From NCBI RefSeq assembly GCF_002906655.1, contig NZ_CP025794.1, forward strand, positions 868,001-932,000: DNA of 64,000 nt, given 5' to 3'. The DNA comes from Vibrio hyugaensis. Its GTDB lineage: Bacteria > Pseudomonadota > Gammaproteobacteria > Enterobacterales > Vibrionaceae. The notes under the pieces were generated by a model. The model ran no database searches and had not been told where the DNA came from. It was given only the letters and a program-made list of their open reading frames with translations. This document shows positions 48,127-60,489 of this stretch, one piece after another. Numbering within the stretch: position 1 is the first letter of the stretch; each line of letters begins with the position of its first letter. Both the position numbers and the translations under genes were made by a program.

Positions 48127-49893
48127 ATGAACATAGATATACTCGTAGTCGCCGTTTACTTTGTGTTTATGATCGCCGTGGGGATCATCTTTAAACGCTT
48201 GGCCGGTAACTCAACCAGTGACTACTTTAGAGGTGGCGGCAAGATGTTGTGGTGGATGGTAGGCGCAACGGCGTTTATGACCCAGTTCAGTGCGTGGACG
48301 TTTACCGGTGCAGCAGGCAAGGCCTTTACTGACGGCTTTCCGATCATGGTGATCTTCATGGCGAATGCGTTTGGCTTCTTGTTGTCTTGGTTATTCTTCT
48401 CGTACCGTTTCCGTCAAATGCGAGTAGTGACACCTGTAGAGGGTGTGCGCCGCCGCTTTGGTGCGACGAACGAGCAAGTGTTCACTTGGGCAACAATGCC
48501 AACCAGTATTGTTTACACAGGTATTTGGTTGAATGGCTTGGCGCTGTTCGTGAGTGCGGTGTTCAAAATTGACATCGAGACCACCATCATAGTCACGGGT
48601 TTGATCGTTCTGTTTATTTCTGTGATTGGCGGCTCATGGGGCGTTGTGGCGTCAGACTTTGTCCAAATGGTTGTCATCATGGCCGTAACTGTAGTGTGTG
48701 CCGTAGCGGCGATCATTAAGATCGGTGGCCCAAGTAACTTGATCGAGCAGTTCCCTACCGATTCAATCATGGGACCGGGTATGAACTACCCATTGCTGTT
48801 CGTCGCTTGGTTTATCTTCATGTTCGTTAAGCAGTTGCAAAACATCAACAACATGCAGGACTCTTATCGTTTTCTTACTGCAAAAGATTCTATCAACGCA
48901 CGTAAAGCGGCTCTGCTTGCCTTTGTGTTGATGCTTGTTGGCCCTGCGATTTGGTTTATGCCTCCTTGGGTAACTGCAGTTATCTACCCAGACGCAGCAC
49001 TTGCGCACGTCGATGCACTTGGCGGAAAAGCAGCCGATGCGGTTTACCTTGTGTTTGTAGAACGTGTGATGCCAGTCGGCATGGTTGGCCTACTTATGTC
49101 TGCCGTGTTTGCAGCCACCATGTCTTCAATGGATTCTGGCCTCAACCGAAATGCGGGGGTTTTCGTTCGTAACTTCTACAACCCAATCATCAATAAAGAT
49201 GCGTCTGAACGTCAGCTTATGCGTGTCAGCCAAGCGGTAACCGTTGTGTTTGGTGTACTGATCATCATGGTCGCATTGTTCATCAATTCATTGCGTGGTT
49301 TGAGCTTATTCGACGCAATGATGTACGTGAGTACCTTACTTCAAATGCCGATCTTGGTGCCGTTATTCTTCGGCATGTTCATCAAGAAAACGCCGGATTG
49401 GGCAGCATGGGCAACGCTTGCTGTTGGTATGGTGGTCTCTTATCTCGTGAGCTTTGTGATCACACCTGACGTTATCGCTAACATGCTAAATCTTGAAAAT
49501 GGCTTTACCAGCCGTGAAGCGTCTGACCTGATTGTAATGAACGGCATCATCGGTCATCTACTGATTACGGGTGGCTTCTTCTGCTTAACCACTAAGTTCT
49601 ACAAAGCACCTCAAGAAGCGCGCGCAAAAGAGCTTTCGGAATTTTGGACGGATGTTGATACACCAGTGGTGGAAGCTGAAGGACAAGATGAAGTGGATCG
49701 TCAACAACGCAGCATGCTTGGCAAACTGATCTTGGTGTTTGGTGCTTTGGTTATCACCATGGTGTTGATTCCAAATCCATTCTGGGGACGCATGGCCTTC
49801 CTATTCTGTGGTGGCGTTGTGCTTACCGTTGGTGCCTTGCTTCTTAAGAGCGCCAAGAAAACTGAAGTACTGTCGACACAGTTACAACACTAA
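48127..49893 (+). CDS. SSS-family sodium/uronate symporter, copy 1 (ToaA/ToaB type)
   Basis: 588 residues, about 14 membrane segments. Landmarks: SDYFRGGGKMLWWMVGATAFMTQFSAWTFTGAAG (seen in pieces at residues ~31-64), RFGATNEQVFTW, and the AATMSSMDSGLNRNAG stretch typical of the sodium site in this group. The family member ToaA/ToaB in V. splendidus imports unsaturated alginate products. Paralogue of 58156-59913, with near-identical N-terminal motifs. Followed at 130 bases by uxaC, with a stem-loop between, so the substrate may include hexuronates. Confidence 0.9.
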   Translation: MNIDILVVAVYFVFMIAVGIIFKRLAGNSTSDYFRGGGKMLWWMVGATAFMTQFSAWTFTGAAGKAFTDGFPIMVIFMANAFGFLLSWLFFSYRFRQMRVVTPVEGVRRRFGATNEQVFTWATMPTSIVYTGIWLNGLALFVSAVFKIDIETTIIVTGLIVLFISVIGGSWGVVASDFVQMVVIMAVTVVCAVAAIIKIGGPSNLIEQFPTDSIMGPGMNYPLLFVAWFIFMFVKQLQNINNMQDSYRFLTAKDSINARKAALLAFVLMLVGPAIWFMPPWVTAVIYPDAALAHVDALGGKAADAVYLVFVERVMPVGMVGLLMSAVFAATMSSMDSGLNRNAGVFVRNFYNPIINKDASERQLMRVSQAVTVVFGVLIIMVALFINSLRGLSLFDAMMYVSTLLQMPILVPLFFGMFIKKTPDWAAWATLAVGMVVSYLVSFVITPDVIANMLNLENGFTSREASDLIVMNGIIGHLLITGGFFCLTTKFYKAPQEARAKELSEFWTDVDTPVVEAEGQDEVDRQQRSMLGKLILVFGALVITMVLIPNPFWGRMAFLFCGGVVLTVGALLLKSAKKTEVLSTQLQH

Positions 49894-49915
49894 CTCTCGT
49901 TTGAATTCAGACCTT

Positions 49916-49939
49916 GGAGGCTCGAAGGGTTGAGCCTCC
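49916..49939 (+). promoter_or_regulatory. Stem-loop between symporter and uxaC
   Basis: 8-bp perfect stem GGAGGCTC with eight-base loop and no T tail. Likely an mRNA processing or stability element, not a full terminator. Confidence 0.5.
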
Positions 49940-50023
49940 TACATTCACAACGAACAACAGACAAGTCTTGAGTCAGTCATTTTTTGCAGAGTGACTCGCT
50001 GAATACTTTTTGAGGCAAGAACC

Positions 50024-51454
50024 ATGAATCAAGATTACATTCACGATAATTTTCTTCTCTCCAGCCCACTTGCTCAGGATCTGTATCATCGCTTTGCCGC
50101 ACCGATGCCGATCATAGACTTTCACAATCACCTTGAAGCAAAAAACATTTGGCAGGACACAAAACACGAGAACCTCACCCAAGCATGGCTTAATAGCGAT
50201 CACTATGTGTGGAGAGCGATGCGAAGTAATGGAATCGACGAGCACTACATCACTGGTGATGCAACGGACACAGAAAAGTTCGCCAAATGGTGTGAAGCAG
50301 TGCCTTACTTGATTGGCAATCCCCTTTATCAATGGTCTCATCTGGAGTTAAAACGTTTCTTTGATTGCGATTTATTACTCAATCCAGACAATCAAAAAGA
50401 CATCTGGGGGTTAAGCCACCAGCAATTCAAACAAGGAAACAACAGTACTCGTGATGTACTGAAACAATTAAACGTCGAAACCTTGTGTACCACGGATTCG
50501 CCTTTATCCGACCTTGAGCATCATCTTGCGCTCAAAGCGTCTGACTTTGACGTACAAGTGTTACCGACGTTCCGTGCTGACGAATTGTTTTGTTTCAACC
50601 AAACCGACAAGTTTCATCCGCTACTCAAACACTTATCGAAGTTAACCGATACCTCAATTGGCACTTTCCAAGATTATCTTTGTGCAATCCAAACAAGGCT
50701 AGATGTCTTTCATGAAGTGGGTTGTCGTTTATCTGATTCGGGCTTGCCAAGCGTTAACTTTGAGCCATGCAGTGAGGAGCAAGCAGAACTCATCTTCCAA
50801 CAGCTTCTACAAAACCAAGCGATTACCCAAACTGCACTCGTTCAACTGACATCCAGATTGTTTTTCGAGCTAGGCCAACGTTACTACCAACTCGGCTGGA
50901 GCATGCAACTTCATATAGGCGTTTTGATGAACGTCAATGAAAGACGCAAAGCTCAACTTGGTGGAGGAACGGGTTTTAGCGTCATTAACAGTGATTCGTA
51001 TGCCCACGCCCTTTCCCAGTTACTGAGTGAACTGGATCGAAGTTCGTGTTTGCCTAATACGGTACTCTTTAATCTTAACTCCAACGATAACCCAGTACTT
51101 AGCTGCATGGCGGGTGCGTTTCAGGACAGCGATACGGTCGCGGGGAAGATTCAATTTGGCGCAGCATGGTGGTTTAACGACCATAAAGACGGCATCGAGG
51201 CACAACTGACGACGCTCAAAAATCTCGGCGCGCTCGGACGTTTTATCGGCATGCTGACAGACTCTCGCAATGTCTTCTCTTTTAGCCGACATGAATATTT
51301 TCGCCGAGTATTGTGCAACCTATTAGCAAGATGGGTCGAGGATGGAGAAATACCTCACGACGAACCATTACTCAAACAAACCATAGAGAACATTTGTTAC
51401 TACAACGCCAAACGCTACTTTCGCTTCAATTCTGATCAAGGCTTAGAGGGGTAA
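50024..51454 (+). CDS. uxaC: Uronate isomerase UxaC
   Basis: 476 residues. Amidohydrolase-fold isomerase converting D-glucuronate to D-fructuronate and D-galacturonate to D-tagaturonate. PIIDFHNHLEAKNIW carries the H-x-H; the conserved TTDSPLSDLEHH, LHIGVLMNVNERR (HIG), NLNSNDNPVLSCMAG, and AAWWFNDHKDGIEAQL complete the pattern. Starts with ATG 50024 after TTGAGGCAAGA. Five bases before the lyase gene, so co-translated. Neither uxuA nor uxuB is in the window. Confidence 0.92.
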   Translation: MNQDYIHDNFLLSSPLAQDLYHRFAAPMPIIDFHNHLEAKNIWQDTKHENLTQAWLNSDHYVWRAMRSNGIDEHYITGDATDTEKFAKWCEAVPYLIGNPLYQWSHLELKRFFDCDLLLNPDNQKDIWGLSHQQFKQGNNSTRDVLKQLNVETLCTTDSPLSDLEHHLALKASDFDVQVLPTFRADELFCFNQTDKFHPLLKHLSKLTDTSIGTFQDYLCAIQTRLDVFHEVGCRLSDSGLPSVNFEPCSEEQAELIFQQLLQNQAITQTALVQLTSRLFFELGQRYYQLGWSMQLHIGVLMNVNERRKAQLGGGTGFSVINSDSYAHALSQLLSELDRSSCLPNTVLFNLNSNDNPVLSCMAGAFQDSDTVAGKIQFGAAWWFNDHKDGIEAQLTTLKNLGALGRFIGMLTDSRNVFSFSRHEYFRRVLCNLLARWVEDGEIPHDEPLLKQTIENICYYNAKRYFRFNSDQGLEG

Positions 51455-51459
51455 TCGCC

Positions 51460-53498
51460 ATGCTGCAATTTTCAAACAAAGAAATGGAGAACATTCGTCA
51501 TCGCGCGACGCCTTCTGTCATCAAAGCGCTTATTGAAGATAACCAAATTGTGCTTAATCACGAAGTCCTAGTTCCTGAAGACGGACGAGCGACTTGGAAC
51601 CTATTCTATTATTGCCCTGAGCATGGAGTGAGACTGACTTGGGATCGGAATAAGCCAACGTCTCATTGTTGCCCTGTTGATGGCAAAACGTTTACTGGTG
51701 AGCCGTACGACGGTGCATGGTGGCGCTGGTTGAATGGGTTAAACGCCAAGGCGTGTTATGACTTGGGACTGTTGTGGCATCTGACCAATGAAGACCGTTA
51801 TCTAAACAAAGTGAAACAAATACTGCTCCAGTATGCAAAATACTACCCAGACTACGAGGTACACGGCGGCATTCCTTACAATGGCCCTGGTAAAGCAAAC
51901 GCACAAACCTTGTGTGAGGCGAACTGTCACCTTGATTTCGCGAGAGGCTATGACTTCATCAAGCAAGCTCTAACGCTAGAACAGCAAGCCTATATCGAAC
52001 TGCGATTACTGCGAGAAGGTGCGGACTTTCTGGTGGAGCATCGCACCGCTCAGCTGCATAACCATGAGATGAAGATAAACGCGACCATCGGTGTGATTGG
52101 CCTTATTCTTGATGAACAACGTTATCTCGATTTCGCACTCAACACCGAATACGGACTGCACTATCAGCTAGAACACGGTTGTATCGGGGAAGGCATGTGG
52201 TTTGAAGGCTCGATCCACTATCACTACTACGCGTTACAAGCCTTGTTGAATTTCGAGAAAATGGCACATCAAACCCCGTACTCTGTCAGCTCGAATCCTA
52301 ACTACTTAAAGTTACTGAAATTCCCGCTACAGTTGGTAATGAACACCGGGGATTTCCCTCGTTTGAACGATTTATCGCAGGACAAGAAAAGCTCACTCAT
52401 GCTCACTTGTTTGAATTTGCCTACAAGCAAACACCGTGTGAAGAATTTGCTCGTGCCTTAGCCAGCATCTATCAAAACATCAGTCGCGATAACATCAATG
52501 CTTTGCTCTATGGCGTGGATGAACTTCCTCAAGTTAGTCCGTTACTCTGTCATTCAACACACAGCGAAGCCGCTGGCTTGAGCATTGCCCATCATCCAAC
52601 ATTGAATAATGCTCTGTTGTACAAGCACGCGCCGTATGGCGGTGAGCATGACCATTATGACCGACTCGGCTTTATCCTAACGCGTAATGGCAAAGAGATT
52701 TTGCCAGATTTAGGCACGACAGGTTATGGCGCAGAACTGCATTACGGCTATTACAAAAACACCGCAACACACAATACACTTGTGGTAAATCAGCAAAACC
52801 AGTCCCCAATCCACCCGCAATTACTTGGTTATACACAAACCGAGGATTACACCACCATTGATGCCGTTGTGGATTGGTCACAACCAGAAGCCAGTGTCGA
52901 TAGCCACACCATCGTGCAATGGGATAAAGAGGCGTATCAAGATGTTGTGTTCCGTCGTGCCTTCATTTGGCTTGATGATATCGCCATTGAACTTAACACG
53001 ATCCTCAACCCACACAACCAACAATTGGATCTGACTTATCACGTTCGAGGTGAACATCTTCTCCAACTAGAAAACGGGGCTTGGAAGCCAATTACGAACC
53101 CGTTATCCGGAGCATTAGCACAAATGACAAACACGCAATTGAGCGAGCCAAACACAGCATTCACTCTGCACTATGAAATCGAAGGACAAGCGGATTTCCG
53201 ACAAAGCATTTATACCGACTCCCCTGTTGAAGTACTCAGCGGTAATGCACCAGACAATCCGGCGACGTCCGATCTGGCTTACTCTTTGATTCGCTCTCAA
53301 CAAAATGCACTACGCACTCTTGTCGTGCACGAGCTTTCTGAAAGTACGACGTACCAAGTAGATGAGCTCGCCTGGGGAGAAAGCAGTATCTACTTCGTTT
53401 TATCAAGCATGAAAGGCGACGCACACATCAGTTGTACGCGAATGATGTACGATTTCAAATCCGCGAAGTTGTCCACATTTGAACGTCTTTCTAACTAG
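51460..53498 (+). pseudogene. Heparinase II/III-type (PL15-like) exo-lyase, broken by a one-base deletion
   Basis: Two overlapping frames (51460-52461 and 52371-53498) make one protein of about 679 residues if a T is restored in the TTT at 52371-52373 (GAT TTT ATC). The joined product reads FPRLND then FIAGQEKLTHAHLFEFAYK. Domains: an N-terminal insert with CPEHG and CPVDGKTF cysteine pairs, an alpha/alpha-barrel with HNHEMKINATIGVIGL and MWFEGSIHYHYYAL, and a C-terminal beta-sandwich with YGGEHDHYDRLGFILTRNGK. PL15 oligoalginate lyases have this plan. Either a real inactivation or a sequencing slip. RBS AGAGGGG before ATG. Confidence 0.82.
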
Positions 53499-53514
53499 TA
53501 TTTCCGTTCTCAAC

Positions 53515-53539
53515 CAAGGCCAGTGAACCGCTGGCCTTG
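53515..53539 (+). terminator. Terminator of the symporter-uxaC-lyase operon
   Basis: 9-bp perfect stem CAAGGCCAG with seven-base loop. T tail is short. Confidence 0.65.
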
Positions 53540-53702
53540 TACTTATCACTCGTCAATAATTCCGCCACGAAAATAATGCCCGGCTATTCAATAAGTCGTC
53601 ACGATAACAATTCGTTAGAGAAGAATGACGCCGATCATCTTTTAAACAAAATCATGTAATTTCCTTATAAAATCTAGGGCGAAATACTCAACCGCTAACT
53701 AA

Positions 53703-55919
<2,217 letters not shown>

Positions 55920-55956
55920 AGGCTACGGTTTTCAGTTCCGATTATCCTTCTCTCCT

Positions 55957-55985
55957 AAGAGCCGACTCACTCGGCTCTTTTTTCT
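55957..55985 (+). terminator. Rho-independent terminator of katG
   Basis: 9-bp stem AAGAGCCGA, loop CTCAC, T6 tail. Confidence 0.88.
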
Positions 55986-56296
55986 CTCTTTTTATGGCTG
56001 GCTTTAGTATTTCTAGCATTAAGTACAATTGTCATACAATTAAGGTTATTCAGTAGACAAAAGTTTCCCGCTTTAACCTTATTCTTTGCTTTGTGTTTGT
56101 GGCTTTGATGATTGAAGCTCTCAACACTAAAATCCGTCACAAACCAAGAGAATTCGAGCCAATGGGCCAACCAACCTCTCACTTTTGCCAAAAAACATCG
56201 ATAAAACCATATTCACTGCATTTTCCGATTGCAAATTCCAACTGAAGACTTAATATAAAGCCATATAATCATACAATACGATATTTGGAGTCTGAT
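55986..56296. promoter_or_regulatory. dehR control region with GntR-type operators
   Basis: 56027-56041 is AATTGTCATACAATT, a perfect 6-bp inverted repeat around CAT. 56266-56277 (TAATCATACAAT) is a weaker copy 20 bases before dehR. No gene seen in this stretch. Confidence 0.65.
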
Positions 56297-57175
56297 ATGA
56301 CAAAACCTGTCATTGGTTTCATCGGCCTTGGTCTGATGGGTGGAAACATGGTTGAGAACTTACAAAACCGTGGTTACGAATTAAACGTAATGGATTTGAA
56401 TAAAGACGCTGTGGCAGCTTGTGTTGCTCGCGGTGCTAAAGCAGCAAACACACCAAAAGAACTTGCTGAAGCAAGTGACATCGTGATGCTATGTCTAACG
56501 ACTTCTGAAGTTGTAGAAAAAATCGTTTACGGTGAAGAAGGTATCCTAGCAGGTATCAAAGAAGGCGCGACACTGATCGACTTCGGTACATCTATCCCAG
56601 CTTCTACTCGTAAGATCGGTGCTGATCTAGCGGCGAAAGGCGCAGGTATGATTGATGCGCCTCTAGGCCGTACTCCTGCTCACGCTAAAGATGGTCTTCT
56701 GAACATCATGGCAGCTGGTGACATCGAAACCTTTAACAAAGTTAAACCTGTTCTTGATGAGCAAGGCGAGAACGTATTCCACCTAGGCGCACTAGGTTCT
56801 GGTCACGTGACTAAGCTAGTAAACAACTTCATGGGCATGACGACTGTTGCAACCATGTCTCAAGCGTTTGCCGTTGCTAAACGTGCTGGTGTTGATGGTC
56901 AACAGCTATTTGACATCATGTCTGCTGGTCCTTCGAACTCTCCTTTCATGCAGTTCTGTAAGTTCTACGCTGTAGACGGCGAAGAGAAGCTAGGTTTCTC
57001 AATCGCGAACGCAAACAAAGATCTAGGTTACTTCCTAGAAATGGTTAAAGACCTAGGTACTGAGTCTCTAATCGCAGAGGGCACTTCTAAGAGCCTACAA
57101 GCAGCAGTAGACCAAGGTCTTGGTCAGAATGACGTTCCAGTTATCTTTGACTACTTTGCTGAACTAGAAGGTTAA
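56297..57175 (+). CDS. dehR: DEH reductase DehR (3-hydroxyisobutyrate dehydrogenase family)
   Basis: 292 residues. N-terminal Rossmann motif VIGFIGLGLMGGNMVENL, the substrate loop DAPLGRTPAHAKDGLLNIM, the catalytic lysine segment GSGHVTKLVNNFMG, and a helical C-terminal domain. This family member in alginate-using vibrios reduces 4-deoxy-L-erythro-5-hexoseulose uronate (DEH) to KDG. Start ATG 56297 has TTGGAG six bases upstream. Codon use is that of a highly expressed gene. Operator sites upstream are shared with other uronate operons. Confidence 0.88.
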   Translation: MTKPVIGFIGLGLMGGNMVENLQNRGYELNVMDLNKDAVAACVARGAKAANTPKELAEASDIVMLCLTTSEVVEKIVYGEEGILAGIKEGATLIDFGTSIPASTRKIGADLAAKGAGMIDAPLGRTPAHAKDGLLNIMAAGDIETFNKVKPVLDEQGENVFHLGALGSGHVTKLVNNFMGMTTVATMSQAFAVAKRAGVDGQQLFDIMSAGPSNSPFMQFCKFYAVDGEEKLGFSIANANKDLGYFLEMVKDLGTESLIAEGTSKSLQAAVDQGLGQNDVPVIFDYFAELEG

Positions 57176-57197
57176 TCCCCTTCTAATATTATTTTTC

Positions 57198-57232
57198 AAA
57201 GCCTTGCTAACCTCGTAGCAAGGCTTTTTTGT
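57198..57232 (+). terminator. Rho-independent terminator of dehR
   Basis: 12-bp stem AAAGCCTTGCTA, loop ACCTCG, T6 tail. Confidence 0.9.
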
Positions 57233-57453
57233 TCTTGTCGAATAGCATTCTTTTGGCGTTCATCACTCATTCGTCAGTCCTTCTCTCCTCTCACTCATTC
57301 CATTGGTAATTCTGGAAAAAGATCTCGTCGATTAGAATAGTTGAGCACACCAAAGCCTCTCTAGTTGGCAGGATAATGACTATCGGTTTTTGAGAACTGT
57401 CTAGCGAGACTCCGACAGATTCAAATGAGCATCGTGCACCTTCGGGAATCCCC
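57233..57453. other. Intergenic stretch after dehR
   Basis: About 220 bases with nothing recognised. Confidence 0.4.
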
Positions 57454-57713
57454 TCACTCATCTGCTTGCTTCTGAGTCATTGGCTTACTAATGAGTATCG
57501 CAACGGCTTTGTCATTGACGTTACGCACCTGCAACGCATTATTCAAATCCACCGCCCACACACAAGACGCCTCCAAAAATCATTTGTTAGTTGAGAGCCA
57601 TTAACGTCAATCTTACATGTTTCTAGCTGACGAATATCAGGGAGGTCCGTCTGCACGCTTGTAACCCAAAACAACGATAGCGACAGCAGCGACATTAAAA
57701 ATTCTTTGATCAT
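57454..57713 (-). pseudogene. Small exported protein broken by a one-base deletion
   Basis: From ATG 57713, which has AAAAGGAG seven bases upstream, the frame gives a likely signal peptide (MIKEFLMSLLSLSLFWVTSV) and continues LPDIRQLETCKIDVNGSQL. It shifts out of frame at the A5 run (57575-57579 on the plus strand; T5 on the message). Adding one T lets it read on as NDFLEASCVWAVDLNNALQV and then to TGA at 57454, about 86 residues with a plausible Cys pair. Without the repair the frame ends at 57543. Function unknown. Confidence 0.5.
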
Positions 57714-58095
57714 CGCTTTACTCCTTTTCCCGGCAAAATAAACGTGTTTCATAATATCTATCTCGGTATTTGTATTGAAATCCAACGCGTCACTGTTTAC
57801 AGCGTCAATATGACTAACAGCTGCGCCACTCACCTCTAGGTAAATACTCAAAGGACAAACTTATAGAATCACGCTCTAATGGCATCAAGGGTGCTAGGTG
57901 GAATCGAAGAGCAGATCACGCATGCGTTAACGTTCTATCATGGGGATCTGCATTGCGGTCATTCAGTCAATTTGAATGAAGAGAGATGAACGTGAAGTAG
58001 CGTTAAGATTGCGGATAGTATTAACATCCACGATTTGGGCAGGCTTCAAACCAGTTAAGCGTCAAATTTATGCAGTTGAGTCCTTGCTCAAACAA
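57714..58095. other. Gene-free stretch between the broken small gene and the second symporter
   Basis: About 380 bases. A promoter for the small gene must lie at the left; otherwise nothing recognised. Confidence 0.4.
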
Positions 58096-58129
58096 AAAAA
58101 TCCCACAGTGTAATCACTGTGGGATTTTT
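58096..58129 (-). terminator. Terminator of the second symporter gene
   Basis: 15-bp perfect stem AAAAATCCCACAGTG with TAAT loop; works in either direction. Confidence 0.9.
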
Positions 58130-58155
58130 ATTAGAGAAAGCCAGTTAAGTGCGAC

Positions 58156-59913
58156 TTAGCTTTTCGCGTTAGCAAGCTTTGGGTTTTTAGGCCCTCTCGC
58201 AGCGTTCACCAGTAGAACACCTACTGAGAGAACAATCGCACCACACAAGATGAACAGTAGTCGACCTGATGGTTCGTTCGGAATCAGAGCCATCGCTAGG
58301 ATACCGAAGCCAGCTACGCTGATTAGCTTACCAAGCATACCACGCTGTTTTGTATCTAGGTTTTGCTGCTCTTCACTGTCAGCCACAAGTGGCGTGTTCC
58401 AGTTCTCGAACAATTGATCCACTTCCTTCTCACGTTCAGGCGATAGACCTTTGTAGAAGCGTGTTGTCAGTAGGAAGAAACCACCAGTAAAGACAACGTG
58501 TGCCGCTAAGCTCAAGCCAACTTTCAGGTCGGCCCACTCACGAGTTGTAAACGCTTGCTCTAGGCCAAATAGGTGCTGTACGTCTTCTGCTTGTAACGAG
58601 ATACCGAAGATGTAAGAAACAAGACCACCAACAACCAATGTTGCCCAACCAGCCCAATCTGGCGTCTTACGAATCCACATACCAAGTAGTACAGGAATCA
58701 ACATTGGGAAGCCAATCAACGCACCCACGTTCAGTACGATATCGAACAGGCTCAAGTGACGCAGTGAGTTAATGAATAGACCGATACCAATGATGATGAA
58801 GCCCATTACGATAGTCGTCGCTTTACTCACGATAACCAGCTCTTTCTGCGACGCTTGTGGGCGCACGATTGGGCTGTAGAAGTTCATCACGAAGATACCA
58901 GCGTTACGGTTCAGGCCTGAGTCCATAGAAGACATGGTTGCCGCAAACATCGCTGACATCAGAAGACCCACCATACCTGCTGGCATTACGTTTTGTACGA
59001 ATGCTAGGTAAGCTGCATCACCACCTACTGAGCCGTATTGCTCTGCGAAATCAGGCATGAATGCCGCTACGTACCAAGGTGGTAGGAACCAAATGATAGG
59101 ACCAACAATCATCAGCACACATGCAAGGCCAGCCGCTTTACGCGCGTTTTCACTGTCTTTTGCACAAAGGTAACGGTAAGCGTTGATGCTGTTGTTCATT
59201 ACACCGAACTGCTTAACAAAGATGAACACTACCCAAAGGATAAAGATACTGACGTAGTTCAGGTTGTTACCCAGCATAAAGTCGCCGTGGAAGTTCGACA
59301 CAATGTTGCCGATACCGCCACCATGGAAGTAAGCCGCCACTGCACAAGTGATCGTTACCGCCATGATAACTAGCATCTGCATAAAATCAGACGCTACAAC
59401 GGCCCAAGAACCACCGGTTACCGCCATCAGCATCAGAACCAGACCAGTTACGATGATGGTCGCTTCCATTGGAATGTTGAAGACCGCTGCCACAAAGATT
59501 GCAAGACCGTTCAGCCAAATACCCGCTGAGATCAAGCTGTCTGGCATACCCGCCCAAGTGAAGAACTGCTCTGAAGTCTTACCAAAACGTTGGCGAATCG
59601 CTTCAATTGCCGTTACTACACGTAGTTGACGGAACTTTGGAGCAAAGTAGAGGTAGTTCATGAAGTAGCCAAATGCATTGGCTAAGAATAGGATTACAAC
59701 AACGAAACCGTCGTTGAACGCGCGTCCTGCGGCACCTGTAAACGTCCATGCTGAAAATTGCGTCATGAAGGCGGTAGCACCTACCATCCACCATAACATC
59801 TTACCGCCCCCTCGGAAGTAGTCACTGGTTGATGTAGTGAATTTACGGAACATCCAACCAATAGCAACTAAGAAGAAGAAGTAGGCAAGAACAACAAGAG
59901 TATCAATAGTCAT
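58156..59913 (-). CDS. SSS-family sodium/uronate symporter, copy 2 (ToaA/ToaB type)
   Basis: 585 residues, about 14 membrane segments, clearly paralogous to 48127-49893: both share SDYFRGGGKMLWWMVGATAF and AATMSSMDSGLNRNAG exactly. Differences concentrate in the middle (NNLNYVSIFILWVVF against MNYPLLFVAWFIF) and in the last 80 residues. Two TTGT-N3-ACAA operators lie 63 and 195 bases upstream. Probable importer of unsaturated alginate monomers and oligomers at the inner membrane. It is alone in its transcript, ended by a strong terminator. Confidence 0.9.
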   Translation of the reverse strand: MTIDTLVVLAYFFFLVAIGWMFRKFTTSTSDYFRGGGKMLWWMVGATAFMTQFSAWTFTGAAGRAFNDGFVVVILFLANAFGYFMNYLYFAPKFRQLRVVTAIEAIRQRFGKTSEQFFTWAGMPDSLISAGIWLNGLAIFVAAVFNIPMEATIIVTGLVLMLMAVTGGSWAVVASDFMQMLVIMAVTITCAVAAYFHGGGIGNIVSNFHGDFMLGNNLNYVSIFILWVVFIFVKQFGVMNNSINAYRYLCAKDSENARKAAGLACVLMIVGPIIWFLPPWYVAAFMPDFAEQYGSVGGDAAYLAFVQNVMPAGMVGLLMSAMFAATMSSMDSGLNRNAGIFVMNFYSPIVRPQASQKELVIVSKATTIVMGFIIIGIGLFINSLRHLSLFDIVLNVGALIGFPMLIPVLLGMWIRKTPDWAGWATLVVGGLVSYIFGISLQAEDVQHLFGLEQAFTTREWADLKVGLSLAAHVVFTGGFFLLTTRFYKGLSPEREKEVDQLFENWNTPLVADSEEQQNLDTKQRGMLGKLISVAGFGILAMALIPNEPSGRLLFILCGAIVLSVGVLLVNAARGPKNPKLANAKS

Positions 59914-60422
59914 TTTTTCAGCCTTTCAAGTTTGATCATTTTCTAACACCTAGACTACTCTGTTCATTATTTTATTTGTACTACAATAAGCTTTAATTGT
60001 GATCTAGAACATAAGTTATTTCGTTAAGAAAATGACAGGAAATCCTTTATTTTCTTGGCCTATTGAGGTTCAAAGGTAGAATGACCAAGCTAGCCATTAG
60101 CTTTATATTGTAATACAAATAATATATTAGCGATTCATTAAAGTATGGAATATTTTACTTTCCACTGCTTTGTCCGTAGATCAAAAATGCGTGGCATTTA
60201 TTGGAAGGAAACGTAATAAAATGTTTCGATGAATGGGGAAGTAAATACAAAGAGAGTCCGCATGCAAACTGAGATCCCCGACTCGCTCCTTCGTCGCTCT
60301 CGAGGATGACGCAAGGCAAGTTCAGCGCTTTCCGTTCCCACCTTTCAAATCTCGTTTCTCGATTCTAACCTCTCGTTTCTGGTTTCTTTTTCTCGCATCT
60401 CCAATCTCATCTCTTTCAAATA
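59914..60422. promoter_or_regulatory. Control region of the second symporter, with a family A repeat
   Basis: Operators TTGTACTACAAT (59976-59987) and TTGTAATACAA (60108-60118) fit TTGT-N3-ACAA. Between them is TGTGATCTAGAACATA (59998-60013), a CRP-like half-matching site. The stretch from 60271 is an interspersed repeat. No gene. Confidence 0.6.
60271..60312. repeat. Short interspersed repeat, family A copy 2
   Basis: Starts GAGATCCCCGACTCGCTCCT, ends CGAGGATGACGC. Counterpart of 42134-42175. Confidence 0.6.
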
Positions 60423-60427
60423 CAAAA

Positions 60428-60453
60428 AAAGCGAGCCCTGAGGCTCGCTTTGC
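60428..60453 (-). terminator. Terminator of the kdgF-kdgK-eda operon
   Basis: 10-bp stem AAAGCGAGCC with CTGA loop and T7 on the minus strand. Confidence 0.9.
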
Positions 60454-60489
60454 ATTCTTTTCGCTAGTTTTATCGGGGTGTTACGACAC

